DNA of 64,000 nucleotides, from assembly GCA_943737045.1 (NCBI GenBank), contig CALSFV010000344.1:1-64000 (forward strand), written 5' to 3'. Positions 12,416 to 25,500 of the stretch are shown piece by piece; the stretch's first letter is position 1; every line of letters starts with the position of its first letter. The DNA comes from Parapristionchus giblindavisi (taxonomy: Eukaryota > Nematoda > Chromadorea > Rhabditida > Diplogasteridae). The notes under the pieces are model-generated. The model was not told the DNA's origin and did no database searches. It saw only the letters and a program-made list of their open reading frames with translations. The translations under genes were made by a program, and so were the position numbers.

Positions 12416-15400
12416 ATGAAGTACATCTCCTTTATTATTCTTCCTCTTCTCATATCTCCATTTGTTCAATCGGCATTGGATACAGCAGCAGTCATTTCAA
12501 TACAAAATGAATTGACTAAACATTCAAATGAATTGGAAATGTTATTGGATGTATGTTTATCTTTAATCATTCAATAGTTACAGTTGCCGCAGTTATTATT
12601 TAGATATCAGAAAAGGATAATATCGTTTCTCTAAAATACTACGCGAAAAGGATTTGTTATTTAACTTTGTTCGTTCACTGACGAATCGTTCCGCAATAGC
12701 AAAAATACATTTTCTTTGATAGCTGAAACGTCTTTCAACGGTCTAAAATCGTTTTTTCTCAATGGTACTTCACTCTCAGTAATAACTTTATACAATGAAC
12801 CACCCGACCTATTGACAATTCACCCTATCCTTACTCAAAAGAAATGGTCTAGAATCGATTTCCAAATCAATTTTGTGTACGAAAATCATTTTTTTAAATG
12901 TCTCAATCAATAGCTTTGAGTGATTCATATTGTTGTTGATTCTACACACATTTTCTCTTCAGACATAGATACATATCATTTTTCAGAGATCAACAAAGTA
13001 GAGGATAAAACATTTCGTTTAATATTTATATTTATTTTTAAATAAATTAATAAGATTTTTTTAAAATTTATGAGAAATAAAATCTGAATTTTCTTTTTTC
13101 TTTTAGAAGTTAGAGATAAATGATAGATGTAAGTGTAGATGAAATGACTAGAATTGAAAGAAGGAATAATCATAAAAAGAGTAGTAAATGGAATCTAGAT
13201 TGATCTTTCCTTCGTGTCTTTATCTCCTTTACACTATCAGGACACTTTTGATGAAAGGAGAAAAAGTAGAACAGTGATGGATTATCTAGAGCTTGAACTC
13301 ACTAGGAATTTGTTTATGATAAAAGCAAATTATATGGTGGCTTATTTTAATGTTGATAAAAGAAATACATCCATTACATTTGATTGAATTTAAGCACGTG
13401 AAGAATCTAAATGCAAGAGTAACTGATCTTGGTCGACCCGGACCTCCAGGTCTCAATGGAAGTCCCGGTTTCCCTGGTTCCAAAGGAGAAAAGGGAGAGA
13501 AGGTTAGTAAATTAGTTATTAAAACAGTTTGATTAGCAAAAACAAATAAATAAGCAAAAAATGGAGAAATCCCTCAGAATATACTCCCGATAATAAATGA
13601 TGATCCAGGGATTCGATGGTTTACATGGAAAGGATGGAATGCAAGGAATACCAGGTGTAAAAGGAGACATTGGACCTGCAGGACCTCAAGGAATAAAGGG
13701 TGATAAAGGATCACAGGTATACTGTATTCATTGATTACGGTATTCAATCAATAATCATAGGGATTCCCTGGTACAAAAGGAGATAATGGAGTAAGTGGTG
13801 TACCCGGAATGAAAGGAGATCCAGGAATGCCTGGAAAGGTTATATTATTTCATTATTATCTAATTATGTTAAAATAAAATGAACAACGTACTATGATTTT
13901 GTATTTCTAACATGAAACCGAAGAAGTACCGCAAACCTATACTTGTACATCTATTAATATTATTATTTTAACAACATTGACAAGTGGAAGTCTATTAGAC
14001 ACCAGGATGAATCATCTCAAGAACCTTTATCATATTTGTAGTTGGGAGAGCCTGGAGTCTCTGGTAAACCAGGATCAAAAGGAGAAAAGGGCGAAGAGGG
14101 TTTACCTGGTATGTGATTATTAATTGAACTTATGATCTCCATAAATACAATATATAAAGGAGTAAATGGTGAGAATGGACCTCCTGGATGGCCAGGAACT
14201 AAAGGAGAAGATGGAATGCCTGGAAGACCTGGTTCGTTTATGTTTCAAACATTTATTTACTCTTTTCAGTCACATGTACACATTCTTTAATTCAAGGTTC
14301 CCCTGGATTCCCTGGAAAGAAGGGTGAGACTGGTCTGGCTGGAGTACCCGGTAGTCCTGGACTACCTGGAGAAAGAGGAATGCCCGGTGGACCTGGACCA
14401 CAAGGTTAATTGATTCATTAAGTCAATAAATCAATAATGTGGTACTAGGTATCATGGGCCCAATTGGACCTACTGGCCAACTCGGTCTTGGAGGACCGAA
14501 AGGAGAGCAAGGTCCTGCTGGATTCCCTGGTGCGAAAGGAGAAGCTGGAAAGGATGGATTACCCGGTCTACCAGGTCAAATTGATAATCTTTTAATTTTA
14601 GTAAATCAATAAATTGATAGGTTGGTTGGTGAACGACAAGGGATACTGTATTCTTGCTCTTGGTAATTGTCCTCCATCTTTCACACAGATTGGAGCATAT
14701 CAGGTTCGAAATAATCTTATTTGTTATGAGAGACTATCTGGCTCAAGTGACATTCTCTTGGCACTTGGCCAAAAAGTGATAGTAACCGATCGGGCCCAAA
14801 TCGTGCACAGTTGTAGTATGGGGTGACATAAGCTCACAGACGGAGTTTGGGTTCATCATATCTGCTCCTTCGCTAAATAACGTAAGTTCGTTGACATGGC
14901 ATCAAAATTTCAAAGTTTACCGATTCGTTTGATATGTATATACAACGATGGGCAATTATAAGTAGGTAAATTCCACCAAGTGTCATCCCGATCCAAAAAC
15001 GTGAGACCCAGAAAAAATTTTAAAAACAATAAAAAAATTTTTTTTATTTTTCCTAAAATTGCCTATCGGTGAGGGTCATCTTTTATTCTTTCAATTTGAC
15101 AAGTATTTACTAGTGTAACTACTGTGCGAAAATGAACTAAAACAACGGAGTGGTACATTGTCATTTTCCCGAAAAACCACGACTAATTCGCCTTTTTTAT
15201 CGCAAACTGAAATTATTTAGCGTGTGCCCCTACCGTAATCCTATGCGGAAGCAAAATTCGCCAATCATTGTATTTTTTTTAGCATTCTATTTAATTTACC
15301 TGTCAAAAAAGACCGAAAAAATCGGTTAAACAGTAAAAACAGTAAAACTCTTAAAACCTCGGTATAATCGCGAAAAAATTGCAAAAAAATTCTGCGAAGT

Positions 15401-18400
15401 TTGCTACTCTTTCCATCAGAACTGCGACACCGTGGTTGTCTCTATAGGTGAATGACAAATGGCTAATTTGTTTTACAGATCGTGGGTAAGTGGTGCAGGG
15501 TTGGGCGGAAATATTTTCCTTACCGGTTACCGACTTTTTACCGGTTTTACCTGTCTCTGACCTTTCGTAAAATTCTACGTTTTCTCAACGGTAATTACCG
15601 AAATTTAAACTAGATATTATGCGTATTTTAATGTTTTGTTTAATATGTCAAGAAATTTTCCGTATCCGAACAGGTTTTTTGACAGGTAAATTAAATAGAA
15701 TGCTAAAAAAAATACAATGATTGGCGAATTTTGAACTTCCGCATTGGATTACGGTAGGGGCACACGCTAAATAATTTCAGTTTGCGATAAAAAAGGCGAA
15801 TTAGTCGTGGTTTTTCGGGAAAATGACAATGTACCACTCCGTTGTTTTAGTTCATTTTTGTACAGTAGTTACACTAGTAAATACTTGTCAAATTGAAGGA
15901 ATAAAAAATGACCCTCACCGATAGGTAATTGTAGGAAAAATAAAACAAAAATTTTTTTATTGTTTTTTAAATTTTTTCTGGGTCTCGCCGTTTTGGATCG
16001 GGATGACACTTGGTGGAATTTACCTACTTATAATTGCCCATTGTTGTATATACATATCAAACGAATCGGTAAACTTTGAAATTTTGATGCCATGTCAACG
16101 AACTTACGTTATTTAACGAAGGAGCAGATATGATGAACCCAAACTCCGTCTGTGAGCTTATGTCACCCCATACTACAACTGTGCACGATTTGGGCCCGAT
16201 CGGTTACTATCACTTTTTGGCCAAGTGCCAAGCCATAAGCAAAATATGTTCACTGAGTCAGATAGTCTCTCTTATATTGTAAAAATTTACAATGCAAATA
16301 TCACGCGTGTCGCGTAAGGATCGAGACAAAATCGTGGGGTGTCCGGACAAAATTTAACCCCTATGATATTTACTATTTTTGGATAGCCCTGACAGTGCCG
16401 GAAAAGATAGCGTTTCGATTTTTTGTGTTAGATCAATTTCGACGAAGATAGACGCCGTTGACTGTCGGAATCTGTGGAAAAGTCGTGACTTTCAACCGCT
16501 ATAACTCGCTTTGGAATGGGAATAGCGAAAATATCACATAGACATAAATTGTAGAAAATTTTCAGGAGAATCGAAATAACACAAGCAGAAATTACAAAAT
16601 TGATTTTTCATCAACTTATGTGGCGGGAAGCTGACGTTTGCACCACATATCTATTTAACAATTTTTTATTGGTTCATATGATAGATATTTTGATTTTACA
16701 TCGAATGATGTATGGTTATGGGGGTCAAATCACGGACGCAATATGAGTTTTTCTCAAAAAACGAGTCTGAAATCCCGGACTTAGCCGATTTCTCGCTCGC
16801 GAGATGGAAGGATCACTTTGATCTACCCATTCGTCTCTCGCTGATCAACGATATTTTTTGGTATTTCTGTGCATTGAACTTGAAAAAAAGCGTAGAAATA
16901 AATTACTATATAAATTACTATATAAACAATATAAATACGAACAAGAAACAATCTATTTATCAAAGATGGAGTCAATTCCGCACTGTCGCAATGGCGCAAG
17001 CGAGAACTTTTCCAGATCCATGCACAGCGGCTCTAGGTCGCTGATATTCCCAACGAAGAAGGAGAAATTCGTGATGATTATGGCAAATGAGTCGATCGAG
17101 AAGGGAGCCCTGAAGTTGGATTAATGAATAACAGGAGTAATCGTATCATTATATCACTGTCGAACAACCAATCTCCTCGCCGTTCGCACGAATCAACAGA
17201 AGCTCCAAAAGGGAATTGCGTCCAAAAAGCTCTGGATCCGAATAGGCAGACAATGCGGAAAACAACTTGGATTGGCTTCAAACAATCGATGGGTACTCAA
17301 AGCATAGGTAATGAATTTGGGGGGCGCCCGTTTCGGCAACGCCCGTTTCGGCAACGAGTTATAAATCGGTTGGGAGATGGTCTATGGAAACAAAAGTTGT
17401 ACCATTGTTATCAGTAGTGGTGTACGGTATGGTGCTACCGTAACCGTCGGAATCGTGAACTGATTTTTTTTAGTCGACCCATGACCCGGGGTTCATGGTT
17501 GAAAATGGCCAAAGTCGAAAAATTCATGGTGACCCGAGATCAAATACTAGTTGCAATTATATCAACAGCGAGCCAACTTTTATCTTTATGGATACCGTAA
17601 CCCGTACTACCGTAATCTTTCTACCATAACCTGCAATAATATGGCCAAATGCACTTCAAATCCCTGTTTGATTACGGTAGTTCGGGTTACGGTAACCATA
17701 AAGATAAAAGTTGGCTCACTATTGATATTATGGCAACTAGTATTTGATCTCGGCTCATCATGAATTTTTCGACTTTGGCCATTTTCAACCATGAACCCCG
17801 GGTCATGGGTCGACTAAAAAAAATCAGTTCACGATTCCGACGGTTACGGTAGCACCATACCGTACACCACTACTGATAACAATGGTACAACTTTTGTTTC
17901 CATAGACCATCTCCCAACCGATTTATAACTCGTTGCCGAAACGGGCGTTGCCGAAACGGGCGCCCCCCATGAAATTGACTCACATTCCTCCACACTCGCA
18001 GTTCTTCTCCAGATCGACTCCCTTGAGCCTGGGTCCCTTCTCATGGAGAGATGGTCGATTGACAGAGAAGTAGCACATACTCGAGACAAAATATATTCAG
18101 GAATCAGCAATATGAAACAGGGAAACCTGTCGAAAACACTTGAAAACACGTAAAACAAAAATAAAAGTTGGTAAATCATTGATCAGCGAGAGACGAGTGG
18201 GTAGATCAAAGTGATCCTTCCATCTAGCGAGCGAGAAATCGGCTAAGTCCGGGATTTCAGACTCGTTTTTTGAGAAAAAACTCATATTGCGTCCGTGATT
18301 TGACCCCCATAACCATACATCATTCGATGTAAAATCAAAATATCTATCATCTGAACCAATAAAAAATTGTTAAATAGATATGTGGTGCAAACGTCAGCTT

Positions 18401-19309
18401 CCCGCCACATAAGTTGATGAAAAATCAATTTTGTAATTTCTGCTTGTGTTATTTCGATTCTCCTGAAAATTTTCTACAATTTATGTCTCTGTGATATTTT
18501 CGCTACTCCCATTCCAAAGCGAGTTATAGCGGTTGAAAGTCACGACTTTTCCGCAGATTCCGACAGTCAACGGCGTCTATCTTCGTCGAAATTGATCTAA
18601 GACAAAAAATCGAAACGCTATCTTCTCCGGCACTGTGAGGGGTATCCAAAAATGATTCATATCAAATTTTCATTTTTTCATTGTCCGGTAGTTGTATCGA
18701 TCCTTGCGCGACACGCGTGATATGTTTGTAAGTATTGACCGTGTAAAATGCACTTGTTTATACAGCCACAATGTGTTTCTATGTTTAGAGAGAGAGAGCA
18801 CAAGTGAGATAGTAGGTAGTTCAGAGAGAGCGAGGAAGGAATGGAGGAAATAGTGGGTAGTTAATCGATAGTTCTTTCTCTGTTTAGCAGCCAGTAGCAA
18901 GGCAAATACACAAGTATATTTTATACGGACTATATTTGCATAATTCTTTTAAATAGGTTTTTTTCTAAAATTCAGTAGTTTGAAGAATTTATTGTGTTTT
19001 AAAGAAAGCTTAAAAGACTATATTACTTATTCCATGTTCATCTGATTATCCCCTCTCTTCACAATCTATCGTAAACTAAATACCAAAGGGGGGGACAATT
19101 TCAAATTTCCTCACTGTCTTCATTAAAATAATCATTAATTTGATCATACAGGCTCATGTTGACAATTATCGATTTGGTGATTATTCATTGGTAAAGAGTT
19201 CGGGAATTGGAGGAAACGAGGAATCTTTCGCTCTCAAGGTTCGAATTAAAAGATTAAAGATCAAATAAATAAGCAATATCAATTTAAGGTTCACGCCTGT
19301 TGTCGATGA
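12416..19309 (+). CDS. Secreted short-chain collagen (Gly-X-Y repeat) with C-terminal cysteine domain
   Basis: Thirteen exons join in phase: 12416-12550, 13241-13336, 13395-13502, 13609-13716, 13761-13838, 14042-14108, 14160-14231, 14297-14404, 14449-14574, 14621-14703, 19152-19238, 19289-19309 (the 13241 exon ends at a weaker donor). The model gives about 360 residues. It starts with a signal peptide ([16 protein letters not shown]), then a helical charged stretch including DERRKSR (possible proprotein-convertase site). Gly-X-Y triplets with short interruptions follow, from exon 13395 through exon 14449. The C-terminal non-collagenous domain has [14 protein letters not shown] and ends VHACCR, giving four Cys. 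The start follows an acceptor-like GTTGTTCAG by two bases. Exons of 108, 78 and 108 nt begin or end on Gly codons, as in many collagens. I cannot assign it to a named collagen; a transmembrane/extracellular-matrix (COL-99-like) or cuticle-related type is possible. Confidence 0.82.
14727..16272. mobile_element. Large foldback element in collagen intron
   Basis: Two arms of about 700 bp are near-perfect inverse copies. For example, TTGGCACTTGGCC at about 14758 mirrors GGCCAAGTGCCAA ending 16231, and an outer GAGAGACTATCTG block mirrors at the far ends. No transposase is seen, and the exact boundary and target duplication are unclear. It lies in the 4.4-kb intron between collagen exons 14621-14703 and 19152-19238. 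Confidence 0.7.
16288..18736. mobile_element. Second large foldback in the same collagen intron
   Basis: Inverted arms pair about 16290-17290 with about 17990-18735; ATATCACGCGTGTCGCG near the left edge mirrors CGCGACACGCGTGATAT near the right. Open frames on both strands (for example around 16712-17044 and 18097-18285) are mirror copies of each other and are not genes. The centre of the palindrome is occupied by a separate G-run element at 17319-17968. Confidence 0.7.
17319..17968. mobile_element. G-run-ended palindromic element, 650 bp, imperfect 8-bp TSD
   Basis: It starts GGGGGGCGCCCG, with two TTTCGGCAACG subterminal repeats, and ends in the exact inverse. The flanks ATGAATTT (17311-17318) and ATGAAATT (17969-17976) are an 8-bp duplication with one mismatch. 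The interior is a palindrome carrying several TACCGTA/TACGGTA copies and a GTCGACCCATGACCC block. The same family recurs at 53973-55269, and related ends occur at 20125-22141. Confidence 0.8.
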
Positions 19310-20124
19310 TTACGACTTCATTCATTTCTTCTTTCATATCTATGCTCATTTGCTTTGCTGATAAATATTTTTTGTGACAATGTGATTGTGATATCTCCTT
19401 TCAATTACATTTTGTGCAAAATTGAACTGTTTGACAAAACTAAAAAGTAAAAATATGGGAGAGTGGACAAACCGAAGCTCTATAGACATTGGTTGAAATT
19501 GTTATCGATATCATGTAAAGATCTAAGATTAATTATTGATTTTCGAGAGCTGTTTATATAGAGAAAGATTCATCAAAAGACATCACTTCGATTTCTTTAT
19601 CAAGTATTGTTCCACATGTTGATAGTACAAAAATGGTTTTCAATGATAAAATATCAAAATTGATTATTGACTGTATATATGGTATGAGGGAAAGGTATTG
19701 GTGGTAAACTGCATGGAGTACGGGAAGAGGCGGTGGACTGTATATGGACTACTGAAATGACAATTGGCTGAAGTGGCGCGATATGTAAATTGGTGAATGG
19801 TCTGGCTAAAGCGCGGTGGATATGCAAATAGAATTAAAATGAGATCAAACAGCCCGGGCTGTCATTTGCAAATGCAATGAATGAGTGAACGTGTTCGATG
19901 CTGTGTGTGAAAAATTTGCATGATGTTATAAATAATAAATCAATTAATCAATATGGAGAATGAACTTGCGATCGATGATTCATTTGGTCTCGAATTTACA
20001 GTATGATCATCGGACATTACGATCTATGATCGATTTTTATGAGAATACAGAACTAAATATCTCATAACATTTTGTTTCTGAAACCCAAAGAAAGAATTTG
20101 AACGGATGAAGGGTCAGAATCTGC
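19310..20124. other. Intergenic, 3' of collagen gene
   Basis: AT-rich sequence between the collagen stop codon and the next transposable element. No gene or RNA gene recognised. Confidence 0.5.
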
Positions 20125-22141
20125 GGGGGGGTGACATTTCCGCAACCGACATTTCCGCAACGGCATTTCCGCAACCGACATTTCCGCAACGGGGAATAAC
20201 TCGGCTCGTCGGGGTCCTAGAACCATGGGATGGGTATCATTGTGATCAGCATCGGTAACACTATCATGTCACATATTGATCTTTGATCTTTGCTAACTCC
20301 GCTACATTTTTGCAATGAGGCGTGATTTCGCTCAAAATCATTCAAGACGAGCGGGAAGGGTATCGTTCGACTCCTTATCACCTGTATATATCCAACCAAT
20401 AATTGACCTTTGATCTTTTCCAACTCGGCCTCACATCGGCAACGAGAACCATCAGTCCGAAGTCGGTACCATATCCGGAACCATGTGAAACCGAGGTCCT
20501 AAAATGGATGTAACGCTCGAATGTTAATGCAGGATGGAGCCTTGCATCGCCTCCCTTGATGTGGTTTGCCGACCGCCAAAGAGCCCCTCAGAGACCCAGG
20601 TCTCTCAACTTGCTTTCAAGACCCTCGCGACACGCGCACACGCGTCCACGCGATGGTGAGCTACCGTAATCTACCGTAACCCGGTTCGGTGGGTCAGATG
20701 AAGTGCCATGGGTCAGATGTCACTAAAAATTGTCTGAATAGCCGCTACGTGTGCAATATCATTATTAGCTATGGCGGACTACCGTAATCTACCGTAACCC
20801 GGTTCGGTGGGTCAGATCAAGTGCCATGGGTCAGATTTCACTAAAAATTGTCCAAATGGTCACTATGTGCGCGGTATGATTATGAGTTATTGTAAACTAT
20901 CGTAATCTACCGTAACCCGGTTCGGTGGGTCAGATCAAGTGCCATGGGTCAGATTTCACTAAAAATTGTCCAAATGGTCACTATGTGTGCGCTATCAGTA
21001 TGAGCTATTGCAAACTACCGTAATCTACCGTAACTCTGTTCGGTTGGTCAGATCAAATGCGATGGGTAAGATCTCTTTAAAAGTTGTCGGAATGACCAAT
21101 ATGTGTGCGAAACAGTTATGAACTGTTGTCAATTACTGTAAAGCACACGTAGTGGCCATTCTGACGATTTTTAGTGAAATCTGACCCACCGCACTTGACA
21201 TGACCAACCGAACCGGGTTACGGTAGATTACGGTAGTTTACAACAACTCATGATCATACCCCGCACATAGTGACCATTTGGACAATTTATACTGAAATCT
21301 GACCCACCGCACTTAATCTGACCCGCCGAACTGGGTTACGGTATATTACGGTAGTTTACAATAACTCATAATGATATCACACACATAGTGGCCATTCTGA
21401 CAATTTTTAGTAAAATCTGACCCACCGAACTTGATGTGACCCACCGAACCGGATTTCGGTAGATTACGGTTTTTTGCAATAGCTTATGATGATTACTCAA
21501 AAGTAGTGGCTGTTTCGACAATTTTTAGTCAAATCTGACCCACCGAACTTGATCTGACCCACCGAACCGGGTTACGGTAGATTACGGTAGCTCACCATCG
21601 CGTGGACGCGTGTGCGCGTGTCGCGAGGGTCTTGAAAGCAAGTAGAGAGAGCTGGGTCTCTGAGGGGCTCTTTGGCGGTCGGCAAACCACATCAAGGGAG
21701 GCGATGCAAGGTTCCACCCTGCATTAACATTCGAGCGTTACATCCATTTTAGGACCTCGGTTTCACATGGTTCCGGATATGGTACCGACTTCGGACTGAT
21801 GGTTCTCGTTGCCGATGTGAGGCCGAGTTGGAAAAGATCAAAGGTCAATTATTGGTTGGATATATACAGGTGATGAGGAGTCGAACGATACCCTTCCCGC
21901 TCGTCTTGAATGATTTTGAGCGAAATCACGCCTCATTGCAAAAATGTAGCGGAGTTAGCAAAGATCAAAGATCAATATGTGACATGATAGTGTTACCGAT
22001 GCTGATCACAATGATACCCATCCCATGGTTCTAGGACCCCGACGAGCCGAGTTATTCCCCGTTGCGGAAATGTCGGTTGCGGAAATGTCGGTTGCGGAAA
22101 TGTCGGTTGCGGAAATGCCGTTGCGGAAATGTCACCCCCCC
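20125..22141. mobile_element. 2-kb palindromic element with 7-G ends, TSD GAATCTGC
   Basis: The left end GGGGGGGTGACATTTCCGC and its inverse are bracketed by a perfect 8-bp duplication GAATCTGC (20117-20124 and 22142-22149). Just inside each end lies a short tandem array of CATTTCCGCAACCGA-type units. The body is a near-perfect inverted repeat. The mirror-image frames at 20217-20423 (minus) and 21828-22034 (plus) have almost the same 68-residue translation, which shows the palindrome rather than a gene. Around the centre lie 118-bp tandem repeats. No transposase seen. Confidence 0.88.
20661..21590. repeat. 118-bp tandem repeats, about four copies per arm, inverted about the centre
   Basis: Units beginning CTACCGTAATCTACCGTAAC start at about 20661, 20779, 20897 and 21015. 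Inverse units of similar period fill about 21150-21590. Each unit also contains a GGGTCAGAT motif twice. The arrays make up the centre of the 2-kb palindromic element. Confidence 0.8.
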
Positions 22142-22149
22142 GAATCTGC

Positions 22150-22566
22150 ACGTCGTAGACTCCGCTCAGATAAGGCACTCCCACTTTTTGACACCACTTA
22201 CAGATTTACTCTTGTAGTCATGGAATTGCAAGATGTACATAAATTGTTTGTAATGAATTCGTTTATCATTGACAAATATATATGAATGGAATAAAAGATG
22301 AGTAAATGGAATAGAGTCTCATACAATGAGACTAAGAGGATACACGTACATTGGAGAGGAACAGAGATAGGCGAGAGAGTATGCAAATATGAGAGAGTGG
22401 AGAGAAGCTCAGAGGAATATCAATTGAATTAAGAGATCTCAGGTATTATCCCGAATATGAAAGCATACGAAGATAAAGTTCAAAGATCAAAGATCTAAGA
22501 TCAACGATTTAAGAAAAAAAAGTATTAGAGTTCAAAGTTCAAAGATCAAAGTACAGAGATCAAAGA
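22150..22566. other. Short intergenic/3' flank with AAAGATC tandem copies
   Basis: Lies just past the globin stop codon. It contains repeated AAAGATC heptamers (about 22480-22568). No coding feature recognised. Confidence 0.5.
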
Positions 22567-25500
22567 TCATTCATCCTTGTCTTGACTGCATCGACTACTG
22601 GATCGACGAGAATTTGGATTGGAATTCTCAATTGATTGTTGTCTCACAACAGAATATTGAGGAAGAGAAGCACGACGTTGATATCGAACCTACATAAACA
22701 TCAATGTAAACAATCAAAACTCTTTTTTGTAATTACAAACGGCGTTTGATAAGGGAAAAAGTAAAAACTCCATTACATTCACATTTTCTATTTGCAAAAT
22801 AACACAATTTGGGCGAAATTGGAGGATTTAACTCAGAATGGTGAAATACATTATTTGTTTTTTTTTTCATTGAATTTCGATAATTAAATATCTAAGACAA
22901 AATGTTCACTTACTCTCTGATAATATCCATCTCTCACGGATGAAAAGATGGCTGCGAAGAGTTGACTCCAAGCAAGAAGAGTCTCACATCTGATAAAGAT
23001 CAAAGATCAAAAGCTCAGATCAAAAGCTCAAAGATCAAAGATCGAAAGATCAAAGATCAAAGATCAGCTTACCTCTTATGTGCTCCACCGTCGAGACGAA
23101 CGCACTCTGCTATGGCGGCATCGGCAAGAACTGAATTATCGATTGATTGATCAGATTATTGATTATGTTGAATACCAGAGAATAGATCAGGTCTGAATCC
23201 AACTGGACAAAGAGACACGAAGTATTCTCCATATCGAGTGGCATGAGATAGAACCTTAATTAATATTTATGAAGTTATCTATGAATAAGGGGATGAACTG
23301 ATAGTTTACTAGGAAACCACTTTGATTGTGAGAAAAACTAGATTGAGTTAACAATTCCACGAGAGATTGATTAAATTTATTTGAAGCAAATAAAGTATAA
23401 TAATATTTACCTTTTCTGATCTTTCAATATTTTCTACAGCATCCGTGATCAGAACGTAAGTAGACTCTGATAGTTGTCCAAGCTGAAAAACATCAAAGTT
23501 CAAGGATCAAAGATCAAAGATCAATTGAAGGAACCTGTTCTTCATCAAGATTGTATAGAAAAGCTCTGAAGTCAGGTCGACTAGCCGATGCTCGTTTCAT
23601 GATTAATTCACCCATTGAAGGTCTACAAATTGATATATTAACTTTGTTATCTTTTAGAACTCTTACTTGGCGCTCTTATAACATTGTTGAATTCTGAGTC
23701 GATTTAGTTGAGGAACTAGACCAGCGGAAGAGTTTTTTCTACTTCCGTTGCTGTGTTTGGCAACGACTTCCTGTAAACACAATATTTAAATACTGTTTTA
23801 TTTGATTTATAAATGATTTGACAACGTGATTGACCACTTTCTTTTGCCTTCGATCAAACACATTTTACTTCATTAAATGGAGAGATCATCTTTACTACGT
23901 TTAGCTCCATTTATAATAACAACAAGAAAGACCATCATCGAAATTTATTCTATTAATTTTATAATGATACATTTTACTTCCACTTTCACCCGATCTTTTT
24001 GTTACAAAAGAAATTGCTAATAAAGAAGCATTTAAGGGTACGAAATGGTCTCTCAATTGTTTCTACATCTTTCGTCTATCTACTCTTTCTATATCTTTCG
24101 TCTATCTACTCTTTCTATATCTTTCTCACTCGACCTCTTCATCTTAAACAGACATCTTAGTTGTTTTCGTCTACTTTTTTTAGTCGGAAACGTCTCAATT
24201 ATGCATAGCATTTGCAGATATAAGATGGAAAGAGAAAAGAGAAATACTGAGAAGAGAAATTATTGAGATCAGAGAAACAATAAACGACCAAGGTGCAAAT
24301 AATAATATTTTTTATTTAGTGTAATTAAACGATGTTTCCCAAGAGAGGCAAAGATTAAAGAATATTATAAAAGTTTTCAAAAGAAATATAGATAAGGAAG
24401 ATAAAGCTGCTACAGTCATAAAATAGTTGGTTTCAGTTGACAAACTGTATCATTTACAAGGGAACCGAGAATGGCGGAGACCATCAGTGCAAAATTCGTT
24501 GACATAGGTCGACTAGTACCCCCCAGGTGGTCACAGAACTGATTTGTATTGTTTGGATATTTGCTTCCTTGGTACCGAAAATCGATTATGAAAATGTGAT
24601 GGAAATTTGGGCGCGAGCTCCGTGGAATAGTGTCAAACACTCAGAGAACACAGTAAGTGGTTAGAGTGCCGGATTAGCCTTTGGAATGTCGTGGGTTCGA
24701 ATCCCCCCTACTACAACTTCTTTTGCTGTATTTTTTCAGTGCTTTTCAACAGGCATTTTCAAAGTCAAATTTCATTTTCAACAACAACAATAACAACTAC
24801 AAATCAACAACGATGGAGAAGTACCCAGAAGCAGTTGAAGCAGAACGGCTTCTCGCATCGGGGACAGATGCTGCAACCGCGAGAGGAGCAGAAAGAGCAC
24901 GGAGCCATCGATCCCTTGCCGAAGATGAACTCCTTAGGGTCGACGAAGCGAGGAGGGCGGTCCGCGATGAAGCCGCCCTTGAAGAAGCCGCACATGAGTC
25001 TCCGATGAGTTGAGGGAGGCACGAGTGATCTGGGAGGAGAGGGAGGGGTCGAAGGTGAGGGCGATCTGGGCAGAAACAGCCTTGGCAGACACTGGGTCAA
25101 AGTCGAACTCCATTCGAGAAGAGAGAAGAATTGAAGGCTTGTAGAACGAACGAAGGATACAACTGGCTTCTCCAGAACAGTTCCTGGAAAAAGCGCGGGA
25201 GGTACAGGATCAATTGCCAGTCGAGAGATCGATCGATGATCTACCGATGAAGGCATCGATAGCTCCGTGCTCTTTCTGCTCCTCTCGCGGTTGCAGCATC
25301 TGTCCCCGATGCGAGGAGCCGTTCTGCTTCAACTGCTTCTGGGTACTTCTCCATCGTTGTTGATTTGTACAGTACAGCAGATTCCCCCAGTTAAAATGCG
25401 GTACGCGGGGTGACCCCGGGTGACTCCTTATGTCTCATCGAATTATTACTCTGTGAATATTGAAGATCAGGTGTCGAAGTTATTTTTGTTGTATTACTCT

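Noticed and set aside
20661..21590. Possible CRISPR array because of regular 118-bp spacing
   Set aside because: Units are continuous diverged tandem repeats without unique spacers, in a eukaryotic transposon.
20217..22034. Two nearly identical 68-residue proteins on opposite strands
   Set aside because: They are the same DNA in the two arms of a palindromic transposon; no independent coding evidence.
24804..25256. 150-residue minus-strand frame with a Cys-rich end
   Set aside because: Shadow of the GC-rich inverted duplication; the complementary plus frame is equally open and neither has gene signals.
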